Origin: an uncultured Muribaculaceae bacterium
GTDB lineage: Bacteria; Bacteroidota; Bacteroidia; Bacteroidales; Muribaculaceae
Assembly (NCBI GenBank): GCA_910585275.1
Contig: CAJUCW010000014.1
Coordinates: forward strand, 29,927-93,926
Direction of reading: 5' to 3'
DNA: 64,000 nt
Below are positions 1 through 7,285 of this stretch, piece by piece. The translations under genes and the position numbers were made by a program. Each line of letters begins with the position of its first letter. Positions within the stretch are counted from its first letter, which is position 1. The notes beneath the pieces are model-generated. The model did no database searches, was not told the origin of the DNA, and saw only the letters and a list, made by a program, of their open reading frames with translations.

Positions 1-17
1 AACAGCTACTGTTTGAT

Positions 18-1127
18 ATGACCGAGGAAGAACTGAATGATTTGAACGTTAGCCTTTGGAAGGAGTGGACACTCAAGGCCACTGAAGTGAACTGCTGCAA
101 GTTGTGTTGTGCGGTGGTTGATGACGACACGGCAATACAGTTTCTGAGGTATATACAGGGGTTCGGTGTGTCTGACAGGATACGGCGCCAGATAGATAGT
201 ATCGCGCGTGGCGAACTCATATTGCCCGGACTGGACTGCACGCTTCGCGGCATACGTCAGAAGAACCATCTTATGTATAAGATAGAGCCACTGGAGCATC
301 CAACCGGCAACGCACGTTATGAGTTTCTTGTGGAGTATGACCGGATGGAACCAAATGTGGGAATCTATCTCGGATGCAAATGCGTCACAGCCGAAAACGC
401 CGACCACCGCGAGATGATAAAGGTGTGTGTAGAGGAGTGGAAAAACATACGCGACCATATTTGCACCGTGCTCAACAACAGTTTTCCCGACAAAGAATTC
501 CGCCATAGGTTCAGGATAACGGACAACGGACAGGAGAAGACTTTCTGGCCCACGTGGATAGGGTTATACGATGACGAGGACATGGAGTTCGCGCTGACAG
601 TGCTACGCATATTCCGCAAGACCTACGAGCAATATTTCAACGGTACGCTAAAAGAATGCCGGCATCTAAAGCCGATAGCCTACCGGCACGTGGCGGCATC
701 TTTTACGGAGTCAACTTTCATGGAGTTGGAGAGAACCATAGCGAAGGCTTATGGAAAAGTGAACGGTGAATCCGCGATGGGGCTTTTCCAACGTTTCATC
801 CTTAACGCCTCCTTCAGGGGTATATTCTCCCCCGACCCGTCATACGACCTTGCCTGGCGATATATGGGCGATGGGAATTCGGGACTGACAGGGTCGAACA
901 TAGAGTTCGCCACACTCATGCGCACCCTGATAATCGAAATCGGGGCAAGGGTCGGGGTGAAGACCGAAGGAATAAAGACACCGTGGAATAATATTTTCAA
1001 GGTATTTCTCGACTCGGAAGGGGTGGCATACAACAGTGCCACCCGCACACAGTGGCAGAACGCGCTCGACGACACCGTTATGGCTTGCGAAAATGCTGTG
1101 AGGACTTGTCTGGACTCCGAAAGCTGA
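18..1127 (+). CDS. Hypothetical protein, first gene of an unknown operon (possibly 5'-partial)
   Basis: I do not recognise a family for this 369-aa soluble-looking protein. It has no signal peptide and no membrane segment. Cysteine pairs near the N-terminus (CCKLCC around residues 26-31) are notable, but no second ligand pair is obvious. The reading frame stays open to the left edge of the window (no stop in 3-17), so the true start may lie outside and the ATG at 18 is only the first one visible. It is followed after 91 nt by a membrane protein and two small proteins on the same strand, which suggests one transcription unit. The 91-nt gap is AT-rich and could hold a secondary promoter. That it is a real gene is likely from length and codon pattern; its function is unknown. 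Confidence 0.75.
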   Translation: MTEEELNDLNVSLWKEWTLKATEVNCCKLCCAVVDDDTAIQFLRYIQGFGVSDRIRRQIDSIARGELILPGLDCTLRGIRQKNHLMYKIEPLEHPTGNARYEFLVEYDRMEPNVGIYLGCKCVTAENADHREMIKVCVEEWKNIRDHICTVLNNSFPDKEFRHRFRITDNGQEKTFWPTWIGLYDDEDMEFALTVLRIFRKTYEQYFNGTLKECRHLKPIAYRHVAASFTESTFMELERTIAKAYGKVNGESAMGLFQRFILNASFRGIFSPDPSYDLAWRYMGDGNSGLTGSNIEFATLMRTLIIEIGARVGVKTEGIKTPWNNIFKVFLDSEGVAYNSATRTQWQNALDDTVMACENAVRTCLDSES

Positions 1128-1218
1128 GAGCGGAACGTGCTCTAAAATAAATATACGTATATTTCGGTAGAGGAGACGATGTGCTTATTTTGCGGCGTAA
1201 TCAAAACACAACCGCATT

Positions 1219-2799
1219 ATGAATATAGAAGAACAAACCGGAAATGTCGTCGTAGAAGTCGCGAATGGAAATATAGTGATGGAGAGTCAGGCGGCGGGTT
1301 CGGCAGTATTGCCGGCAGTAATCAGGGAAATCGACACGTATATCGGGCAGACGTTCGATGCCATGACAGAGATTGACAAGGCGTATGGAAAGGTGTCTGA
1401 TTTTTTTATGGAGCAGGCTGAAAAGATAGCCGGCGAAAGGGATTTCGAGAAACTGTCGGACGCGGAACAGAAAGCGTCAATGGCGTTTCTGGGAGCAGCC
1501 TTGGCCGTGGAAGGTTTATCGGCAGTGACCAGAGGGATAAAGGAAACCATGGCTTTGGAGAATGTGAAGCGCTTGCACAGGAAAGTGGCGACCGACCGGA
1601 TAGAATCACTGCCGAGGATGATAGAGAGGGCAGAGCGTTGCCACAACGAGGCAGCTGAGATTCTCAGCCGACATAACGGGGAGCTATTCAGCAAAAAAAA
1701 GTTAAAGGAAACATTTGAAGGAACAGCCGGCTTGCTTGAAGCGGAGCTGTGCCAGTTTCGCGACTTGCGATTCCGACTGGACATGCTATTATGGCTAAAA
1801 GACGAATATGAGGCGTGGCTTGATGGCCGACTTTATTCCGACACTCCCATGCCCACCACCGGGCAGGCAACTGTTGCGGCAATTTATGTTGCTTATGGCG
1901 AGCGGATGCCGGTCAGCAGGGAGAAACATAAAAAGGACTTGGAGAGATATGGTAAAGACGTACTTGCGGCGTTCAAAAGCACAGACAAAGACAGTTTCAC
2001 GGCTTTTCAGATACTGGCGGTGATAGACGACCAGATTATGGCGGTGCTTGAACATGCCAGCCAGGACAAGGATCCGCTTGCCGTGGCGCGCGTAAAGGGC
2101 GGCGACGGGGAGGAAGAGTATGACATGGATAAGCTGTCGGTGAAATGTCTTTATGCCTACATTTATAGCAGTAGTGGCGTGGTTGACATGCCTCCGGTGG
2201 ATGAAGCTTTGAACAATAGCCCTGTGGTAGGAAATTCTTGCAGCTTCTATAAATCATTCGGAAAAATCATGGATGACTACAACCGGGGCTCGATGCTGAC
2301 AGTGGTTTCCGGACTCATCATAGCGGCGGCAGCGATAATGCCGATATGGAACCTTGGTTGGAAATGGTATTGGGCTACGGCTTTGTCGGTAGTGGCTCTG
2401 CTTATGGTGGTGAAATGGTTTATAGCATCACCGTCGAAAAAGATTGAAGAGCGTACACGGACCAAGTTCGAGATGATGAGTATCAACTATGAATATCGTC
2501 TTGCGAAGAACGCAGGCATGATAGAGCCGAAATCGAGAGTGAAAGAAATGGCAAAAAGCCGAAACGATTTCTGGACAGGGCTTATAATAGGAGGTCTTTT
2601 GGGTAGTATATTTTTCCCGATTGGCACGATTATAGGTGCAGTTGTCGGTGCTATTTTAGGGAGTTCTTCTTTCGATTCGGATTCCCATGGAAACGGATGG
2701 GAGGCGATAAGGATTTATAAACCTGCCAAACAATGGATTAAAATAGTGATTTTGGGCCTGTTTTTGGCGTTTGAAGTCTATGCATTATTTATAAAATAA
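1219..2799 (+). CDS. Hypothetical coiled-coil membrane protein with glycine-zipper segment
   Basis: A 526-aa protein of unrecognised family. The N-terminal ~330 residues are charged and mostly helical, and probably form coiled coils (residues ~35-190). Two hydrophobic segments follow at about 354-372 and 376-398, a charged stretch at 400-445, a glycine-rich segment at ~447-476 (GLIIGGLLGS then GTIIGAVVGAILG) typical of glycine-zipper membrane helices, and a last membrane helix at ~505-524. There is no signal peptide, so the large N-terminal part is probably cytoplasmic. The next gene starts 6 nt downstream, so the two are very likely co-transcribed. An overlapping frame at 1179-1376 is a shadow. 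The glycine zipper could mean oligomerisation or pore formation in the inner membrane; that is inference only. Confidence 0.8.
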   Translation: MNIEEQTGNVVVEVANGNIVMESQAAGSAVLPAVIREIDTYIGQTFDAMTEIDKAYGKVSDFFMEQAEKIAGERDFEKLSDAEQKASMAFLGAALAVEGLSAVTRGIKETMALENVKRLHRKVATDRIESLPRMIERAERCHNEAAEILSRHNGELFSKKKLKETFEGTAGLLEAELCQFRDLRFRLDMLLWLKDEYEAWLDGRLYSDTPMPTTGQATVAAIYVAYGERMPVSREKHKKDLERYGKDVLAAFKSTDKDSFTAFQILAVIDDQIMAVLEHASQDKDPLAVARVKGGDGEEEYDMDKLSVKCLYAYIYSSSGVVDMPPVDEALNNSPVVGNSCSFYKSFGKIMDDYNRGSMLTVVSGLIIAAAAIMPIWNLGWKWYWATALSVVALLMVVKWFIASPSKKIEERTRTKFEMMSINYEYRLAKNAGMIEPKSRVKEMAKSRNDFWTGLIIGGLLGSIFFPIGTIIGAVVGAILGSSSFDSDSHGNGWEAIRIYKPAKQWIKIVILGLFLAFEVYALFIK

Positions 2800-2805
2800 G
2801 TTATT

Positions 2806-3027
2806 ATGGCTCTTTATAGAATTACTACGAAGAAATCGTTTAACGGAGGAACGCGCGGGTCGATAGACGCCGGCATGAGTGTGGAGATATCGTCGATGAT
2901 TCCTGTAATGGTTATCGGACCTTCGGCTGATAAAATCAACCAGTTGTTTATGAACAAGTATGGTGTGGATTTGAAGGGAATGAATGCTCTGAATTCAGTG
3001 TTTTTGAGTGTGACCAAAATCAGTTGA
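2806..3027 (+). CDS. Small protein resembling the DUF6140 family
   Basis: A 73-aa protein starting MALYRITTKK, with GMSVEI near residue 25, a YGVDLKGMNALNS block at about 53-65 and a SVTKI end. This layout agrees with my memory of the small Bacteroidetes family DUF6140 (about 70 aa, unknown function), but I cannot run the profile. It is predicted soluble and probably a small beta-rich domain. It lies 6 nt after the membrane-protein gene and 2 nt before the next gene, so it is a tightly packed operon member and probably works with its neighbours. Confidence 0.72.
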   Translation: MALYRITTKKSFNGGTRGSIDAGMSVEISSMIPVMVIGPSADKINQLFMNKYGVDLKGMNALNSVFLSVTKIS

Positions 3028-3029
3028 TT

Positions 3030-3458
3030 ATGGAAAGCTATAGTGACTGCGGGCTTCAGCTGTATGAAGAAGCGGGGAGCAAAAGCGACCGACTTTCGGG
3101 CGAGTTGAAAAGGATGGTGGCAGGTGTTTCGGCACGTGCTATGCTCGAAAATGCGGGCGACATTGTGCGCGGCTGGAAGGAATTGCAGGCGATTAATATC
3201 CAAAGCCGCACATATCTTGCGCAACTAAGCATGAAATATGACCATGATTCCGAGAAGTTCAGGAGGATTCTGCAGGGTGCGGAACGCCGGTTGGACCGTC
3301 AGCTTGACGAGCTGTCGGATATGCGTCGCACGTTGATGACGATGTCGGTGTCATCGTCAAATGCCGATGAACTGAGGTCGCAGCGGATGCTTCTGGAGAT
3401 GATAGCTGAGGCGCAGAAATCCTTCAATCATGAGATAGATCGTCTTTACGATCTTTAA
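3030..3458 (+). CDS. Hypothetical helical protein, last gene of the unknown operon
   Basis: A 142-aa soluble, strongly helical protein with no recognised family. The C-terminal two thirds (residues ~55-140) are heptad-like and charged, so a coiled coil is likely. An alternative TTG start at 3024 would overlap the stop of the previous gene (TGA 3025-3027); the ATG at 3030, two bases after that stop, is preferred. No further plus-strand gene follows for about 220 nt, so this probably closes the operon. A possible pairing with the coiled coil of the 526-aa membrane protein is inference from co-location only. Confidence 0.75.
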   Translation: MESYSDCGLQLYEEAGSKSDRLSGELKRMVAGVSARAMLENAGDIVRGWKELQAINIQSRTYLAQLSMKYDHDSEKFRRILQGAERRLDRQLDELSDMRRTLMTMSVSSSNADELRSQRMLLEMIAEAQKSFNHEIDRLYDL

Positions 3459-3490
3459 AATCGTGATATCCACTTATATGACTTGCTTTA

Positions 3491-3546
3491 TGCCTCATGC
3501 GTACCTGTACGGTAGAAATTGTTCCGGATCAAGTATGCATGAGGCA
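3491..3546. other. Inverted repeat with long loop in intergenic region
   Basis: Perfect 10-bp arms TGCCTCATGC (3491-3500) and GCATGAGGCA (3537-3546) enclose a 36-nt loop that itself contains a short TACC/GGTA hairpin. There is no T-run after it, so it is not a typical terminator. It could be a structured 3' end of the upstream operon or a recombination remnant. Confidence 0.4.
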
Positions 3547-3640
3547 GTTGGATAAGCGTTGTCAGGCAGCCATGTTGTAAAACATATTCGGATATCGTCA
3601 AAAAAAGCTGTCGAAGTGGGTGTCCTTCACAGATAATTTG

Positions 3641-3648
3641 TAAATTTG
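3641..3648 (+). promoter_or_regulatory. Putative Bacteroidetes -7 box (TAAATTTG)
   Basis: TAAATTTG matches the Bacteroidetes sigma-ABfr -7 consensus TAnnTTTG and lies 33 nt before the ATG of the split ORF at 3682. The matching -33 element is not clear. Confidence 0.4.
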
Positions 3649-3681
3649 CATTCGGTAATGGGGTAACACGGTGTAAAAGCC

Positions 3682-3966
3682 ATGCTGCGACAGAGGTCGG
3701 GCATACATCCCTTTACCAACGCCAAAGGCAATTTGCCAGTCGTTCCGAGTATCGAAATCGCCAACTTGACATACTTGAGGGAACACACGGTGAAGGATGC
3801 CCACTTTCGGCAGCGTTTCTGATCGGGACGTAAGAATGCGTCATCGTCATATCCGCACCGGACGTGGGGTGACGTATTCTTCAAGTTCTCTCAAAAAGGT
3901 GTTTGGCGATACCTGATACTCAAGGACGTGGAGCAAAGAAGCCTCACGTCTTTGGCGTTTTTATAA
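3682..3966 (+). pseudogene. Split short ORF, possible gene remnant
   Basis: An ATG at 3682 opens a 46-codon frame ending at TGA 3820-3822. The same frame stays open for another 47 codons and closes at TAA 3964-3966. The first part reads like protein (VVPSIEIANLTYLREHT, residues ~20-36) and the second ends DVFFKFSQKGVWRYLILKDV and a few more residues. One nonsense codon splitting a ~94-codon gene would explain both halves. Unrelated chance frames are possible and I recognise no family. It lies 33 nt after a plausible -7 box. Confidence 0.35.
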
Positions 3967-4019
3967 CCTAACATCGCTACCTGTGAGGCGTAGCAAAGAA
4001 ACTCTTAAAATTTGAAATT

Positions 4020-4130
4020 ATGAAATGGTATTGTTCTAAATGTGGAAAAGTGGTTTATTCAAGTCTTATGCCAATACCGACGGGATGGTGTTGTGGAAAA
4101 TTTGGTGTTCACAGCTGGAAAAAATGCTGA
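4020..4130 (+). CDS. Cysteine-rich mini-protein (CxxC...CC, zinc-ribbon-like)
   Basis: A 36-aa frame beginning MKWYCSKCGKVV, followed by a WCCGKFG block and ending WKKC. The spacing CxxC then CC plus a C-terminal Cys resembles the very small zinc-ribbon-like proteins found in Bacteroidetes accessory regions. It is followed 48 nt later by a good hairpin with a T-run (4178-4218), which supports a discrete short transcript. It is too short for most gene finders. Function is unknown; zinc binding is inferred from the cysteine pattern. Confidence 0.5.
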   Translation: MKWYCSKCGKVVYSSLMPIPTGWCCGKFGVHSWKKC

Positions 4131-4177
4131 TACAAAGGTTTGTCATTCAATGACAATCGTTTCAATCAAGTCGAAAT

Positions 4178-4219
4178 CCACATACCTTGACTAATTATGG
4201 CAAAGTATGTGGTTCTTTT
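4178..4219 (+). terminator. Rho-independent terminator after the cysteine-rich mini-gene
   Basis: Arms CCACATACCTT (4178-4188) and AAAGTATGTGG (4202-4212) pair with one wobble and are followed by TTCTTTTTTG. A separate perfect 8-bp palindrome around a central C sits just upstream at 4140-4156. Confidence 0.6.
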
Positions 4220-4298
4220 TTGCCTGAATTGATATTGGAAATGAGTTGATGATTTCATGGTCAGGATGGAGAGTGCGTTGTAAAAAAACTATAAGGAA

Positions 4299-4442
4299 AT
4301 GATTACTGAGATTCAGAAACGGAGATGCTTGAATTGTGGGCATGAGTTTACCCATACTGATGGAGATTTTGTTTTGGTATTGTTTCCAAGATGTCCTAAG
4401 TGTGGGGTATTCTTTACGAGAAAAATCAGGGCGATGAAATGA
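4299..4442 (+). CDS. 47-aa zinc-ribbon protein (two CxxC pairs)
   Basis: A 47-aa frame with a classical zinc-ribbon layout: CLNC at residues 10-13 and CPKC at 32-35, separated by 18 residues, with a basic C-terminus (RKIRAMK). AAGGA lies just before the ATG and may be a real ribosome-binding site. The last codons overlap the next gene in an ATGA arrangement (ATG 4439-4441, TGA 4440-4442), which argues for translational coupling and for both genes being real. Zinc binding is inferred from the motif. The target, nucleic acid or protein, is unknown. Confidence 0.6.
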   Translation: MITEIQKRRCLNCGHEFTHTDGDFVLVLFPRCPKCGVFFTRKIRAMK

Positions 4443-4954
4443 GTATGGAATTTGAAGAGTGTGTGATTTCGGAGGGGGATGTGCCGTCGGGGTCGGGGGG
4501 CATCAACCGGGAGGGTTATACGTATGGGGAGTTGAGGCGACAGCCGATTATTCCGGAGGTGATGCGCGGTGTGACTGATCCGACGGTGCACAGGTGGGCG
4601 GAGGAATGCAATGCAAGGAATCGCTCGGGTTTTGTGATGCGTAAGGTGGCAGGAGAGTATTGTTTCGACGGTCTGCATGTGGGCCCGAAAGTACGATTGC
4701 CCGAGCGGGTTGAGTTGATTCGGCGGTTCGGGAGGGTACCTTCGGCTGCTGAGGTCAGGGAGGTGTCATACTCGCTACTTCGGGAGGAGATAGCCCGGCA
4801 GACCGGTATGAGCGTGGCGAAGGCAGCGTCAGCTATCGGCAACATGCTCGACTGCGTTCCCCACGAAGACATTTCCGGTTACGTCTATATGGTGCCCAAC
4901 TGGGCGCACAAATGGTTTCGCCATCGCGGCTACGTCTCCCGAATTCTAAGCTGA
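4439..4954 (+). CDS. Hypothetical protein translationally coupled to zinc-ribbon gene
   Basis: A 171-aa protein of unrecognised family. An in-frame ATG at 4400 would give 184 aa, but the ATG at 4439 overlaps the stop of the zinc-ribbon ORF and is the better start. The middle (around EVREVSYSLLREEIARQTGMS) looks like a helical, possibly helix-turn-helix, segment. The C-terminus (IGNMLDCVPHEDISGYVYMV and on) contains several aromatic and His residues. A diverged second copy of the last ~39 codons occurs at 11223-11342, so this gene or its tail has been duplicated or moved. No membrane segments. Confidence 0.65.
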   Translation: MSMEFEECVISEGDVPSGSGGINREGYTYGELRRQPIIPEVMRGVTDPTVHRWAEECNARNRSGFVMRKVAGEYCFDGLHVGPKVRLPERVELIRRFGRVPSAAEVREVSYSLLREEIARQTGMSVAKAASAIGNMLDCVPHEDISGYVYMVPNWAHKWFRHRGYVSRILS

Positions 4955-5189
4955 TGGTTTAATCCTGAGTTGTTTATCCATTGTTTTGTATTTACTCTGT
5001 AAGACTGGAGGCATTGATTTTACCCTGCTTTCAAGATTTTCTATTTTGCGGAGATGAAACATCTTGCGAATTGGGGTAGCGGGATTGTTCCAGATATATT
5101 TTGAGCTTTGAATATTAGAATGAGAATTGTTGTTTTATTTATATGGGTTATTGTTGCTTTAAAATGAAAAAGTTGGGAGGAAATTTGTT

Positions 5190-5226
5190 ATTATGCTACA
5201 AAAACATTATGTTTGCACTGCATAAT
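5190..5226. repeat. Degenerate 37-bp palindrome (18-1-18), copy 1
   Basis: ATTATGC (5190-5196) and GCATAAT (5220-5226) form the outer arms and AAACAT/ATGTTT the inner arms around a single central base at 5208. By eye 13 of 18 positions pair. Centre, arm length and outer sequence match the two perfect copies at 6664 and 8992. It lies 11 nt before the ATPase start codon, so it may be an operator for that gene as well as a repeat. Confidence 0.5.
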
Positions 5227-5237
5227 TATTTTTTGCC

Positions 5238-6632
5238 ATGAAGTTTGTAGATAGAATTGAAGAAACATCCCGTTTATCCGAAGCACTTGAAAGAGAGACA
5301 CCGGCGCTGGTGGTGGTATATGGCCGTCGCCGCTTAGGCAAGTCCACACTAATCAAAAGGGTGATTTCTGAGCACGATGTGTATTTCCTTGCAGACCGTT
5401 CAGAGGGAGAACATCAGAGGTTATTGCTTGCCAATATGTTTTCTCAAATTTTTCCGGATTTCGATAAATTGTCATATCCGGATTGGGAGTCGATTTTACT
5501 GGCTGCCAATTATCGTACGGAAAATAAATTTACATTGTGTCTTGACGAGTTTCCTTATCTTGTGGAACAATCTCCGGAGCTGCCGTCAGTGATTCAGAAA
5601 CTTATAGATAACAAGGAGCTGAAGTATAATCTTATTTTGTGTGGGTCGTCGCAGAATATGATGTATGGGTTGTTTCTTGATGCCACAGCTCCTTTATATG
5701 GCAGAGCTGATGAACTAATGAAACTTTCGCCATTGCGTTTGCCATTTATAGAAGAGGCACTTGGCCTCGACTCCGTGAATGCCGTGGAGGAATATGCTGT
5801 GTGGGGAGGGGTTCCACGCTACTGGGAACTAAGAGAGCATAGAAATTCTCTTGATCAGGCTTTATGGAAGAATGTCTTTTCAGCTAATGCCCCGTTATAT
5901 GAAGAGCCGGTGAAGTTGTTTCAAGATGATATTAAGGATATTGTTAAAACATCTACAATCATGTCGTTTGTCAGTGTGGGAGCCAATCGTCTTTCGGAGA
6001 TTGCCGCACGATGTAACGAACCTGCCACAAATCTTTCGCGTCCGTTGAAAAAGCTGATTGACTTGGGTTTCCTGGAAAGAGAGACTCCATTTGGAATCGA
6101 CGAAAAGAATAACAAGAAAAGCCTTTATAAGATTTCCGATCCATTTCTTGCTTTCTATTATCAGTTTGTGGTGCCCAACCGTTCGTTTATTGAGCTTGGT
6201 CGCCGTTTGCCTATTGAGGGAGAGTTGAAATCACAGTTTGCCCGATATGTAGGGATGCAATGGGAGAAAATGTGCCGTGATGCTGTGACGGGTAATATTG
6301 TAAACGATGTGATTTTCGGTAAGGCAGGAAGATGGTGGGGATCTGTTATTAATGAAGACAAGAAACCCGAACAAATTGAGCTTGACGTGGTGAGTGAATC
6401 TCTTGATAAAAAATATCTTTTGGTGGGGGAATGTAAATGGACCAATCAGGAGAACGGCAGACAGCTTCTTGCGGAATTGACAAGAAAAGGAAAGCTTTTG
6501 CCTTTTGCCGCTAATAAAATTATAATGCCTGTGCTTTTCCTGAAAAGCAAACCATTGGATGCTGATGAATTTCAAATGGGAGATAACGGAGGAAGTATTA
6601 TCCTGCCAAAAGATATCATGAAGCTATCTTAG
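5238..6632 (+). CDS. ATP-binding protein, archaeal-type ATPase domain plus DUF234
   Basis: A 464-aa member of the ATPase_2 (PF01637) plus DUF234 (PF03008) family. Walker A is GRRRLGKST (residues 29-37), Walker B is LCLDEFPYL (D103, E104), and sensor 1 is LILCGSS (~132-137). A winged-helix region follows at ~235-300. The C-terminal domain has E343, then ELDVV (D383) and GECKW (E398, K400), a pattern like the PD-(D/E)XK nuclease core; nuclease activity is inference. Such genes are frequent, often multicopy, in Bacteroidetes and archaea and their role is unsettled. A degenerate palindrome lies just upstream and a perfect one 31 nt downstream. Full length and apparently intact. Confidence 0.85.
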   Translation: MKFVDRIEETSRLSEALERETPALVVVYGRRRLGKSTLIKRVISEHDVYFLADRSEGEHQRLLLANMFSQIFPDFDKLSYPDWESILLAANYRTENKFTLCLDEFPYLVEQSPELPSVIQKLIDNKELKYNLILCGSSQNMMYGLFLDATAPLYGRADELMKLSPLRLPFIEEALGLDSVNAVEEYAVWGGVPRYWELREHRNSLDQALWKNVFSANAPLYEEPVKLFQDDIKDIVKTSTIMSFVSVGANRLSEIAARCNEPATNLSRPLKKLIDLGFLERETPFGIDEKNNKKSLYKISDPFLAFYYQFVVPNRSFIELGRRLPIEGELKSQFARYVGMQWEKMCRDAVTGNIVNDVIFGKAGRWWGSVINEDKKPEQIELDVVSESLDKKYLLVGECKWTNQENGRQLLAELTRKGKLLPFAANKIIMPVLFLKSKPLDADEFQMGDNGGSIILPKDIMKLS

Positions 6633-6663
6633 TTTAAAAAGAAAGGGATAGGGGTAAGTTTTG

Positions 6664-6747
6664 TAATTATGCTCCGGCAACATAATGTTGCCGGAGCATA
6701 ATTATTTTTAGAGCGCGTTTGCGCTATTGCTATGAGGTTTTGCAGAC
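6664..6747 (+). repeat. Palindromic repeat unit, copy 2 (perfect arms plus conserved 3' flank)
   Basis: Perfect 20-bp arms 6664-6683 and 6685-6704 around a single A. The flank 6705-6747 (GAGCGCGTTTGCGCT, then TATGAGGTTTTGCAGAC) is also conserved in the copy at 8992, so the repeat is about 85 bp and asymmetric. It may terminate the ATPase transcript, but the conserved flank points to a dispersed repeat. Confidence 0.65.
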
Positions 6748-6925
6748 TTAGTTGACGTTTGAATCCCGATAGAAATATAGTGCTCCGTTTGAACCTTTGT
6801 TGTATAGTTTTTTCAAATGTTTCATCATATCACATTTTATGCAAATTCTCAATGCCACTGAGATTTTACATAAATTTATTTGCTTTCCAAATTTTTAATG
6901 CATTATCATAGCCAATAGTTTTCTA
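6748..6925 (-). pseudogene. Internally deleted AAA_14/DUF4143 ATPase remnant
   Basis: Two blocks match the intact ATPase gene at 11429-12583. Positions 6752-6825 match 11632-11706 (its C-terminal part), and 6821-6925 match 12576-12670 (its start codon and upstream region). About 870 bp between them is missing. The result still has ATGATG (6828-6823) fused to a short frame ending at TAA 6750-6748: MMKHLKKLYN then GSNGALYFYRDS, 26 aa in total. The intact gene reads MEHLKKIYNNGSNGGLYFYR there. The upstream region, with its inverted repeat, is well kept. It is either a simple deletion relic or a minimal non-autonomous derivative. Confidence 0.7.
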
Positions 6926-6941
6926 TTTAAATATAATTGAT

Positions 6942-6949
6942 TATCTTTG
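6942..6949 (+). promoter_or_regulatory. Putative -7 box (TATCTTTG) for the nucleotidyltransferase gene
   Basis: TATCTTTG fits TAnnTTTG and lies 22 nt before the ATG at 6971, a usual distance in Bacteroidetes. It follows directly after the ATPase remnant. Confidence 0.55.
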
Positions 6950-6970
6950 CGTTGGTAATATATCAGAGCT

Positions 6971-7276
6971 ATGAAGTTGATTGAACTGAATTTGCAACGG
7001 ATATTCGACTTATGTCGGATACACAAGGTTAAGACTCTGGCAGTCTTTGAATCTATCCTCACAGATAAATTCAATGACCAAAGCGATGTGGATTTGCTTG
7101 TGAATTTCGATACGACCGACCATGAAAAATGGGACTATGTCACCAACTACTTTGATTTCCGTGATGCATTGGAAAGGCTCTTTGGTCGTAAAGTTGATTT
7201 GATTGAAGAAGGAGGTTTGCGTAACAAATATTTCATTTCGAATGTCAACCGCACAAAACAGATGATATATGGCTAA
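6971..7276 (+). CDS. MntA-like minimal nucleotidyltransferase antitoxin, altered active-site motif
   Basis: A 101-aa minimal nucleotidyltransferase-fold protein (MntA/MNT type). In MntA/HepT pairs the antitoxin AMPylates the HepT RNase. The GS-x10-DxD signature is nearly kept: F26-E27-S28, ten residues, then D39-V-D41, with the third acid likely in KVDLIEE (~73-79). The invariant Gly of the GS pair is replaced by Glu (E27), which should disturb nucleotide binding. It has its own promoter-like box and is followed at once by a HepT-like frame that is truncated, so the pair may be decaying together. Confidence 0.75.
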   Translation: MKLIELNLQRIFDLCRIHKVKTLAVFESILTDKFNDQSDVDLLVNFDTTDHEKWDYVTNYFDFRDALERLFGRKVDLIEEGGLRNKYFISNVNRTKQMIYG

Positions 7277-7285
7277 TGAAGTATT

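Noticed and set aside
6..506. 166-aa minus-strand frame
   Set aside because: It lies fully inside the 369-aa plus-strand gene, with no promoter-like box and no protein-like features; a shadow frame.
3491..3546. Integron attC-like site
   Set aside because: Core-site sequences (RYYYAAC/GTTRRRY pairs) are missing and no integrase is nearby.
4400..4438. Longer N-terminus of the 171-aa protein (start at 4400)
   Set aside because: It would lie inside the zinc-ribbon ORF; the ATGA overlap at 4439 is a better start.
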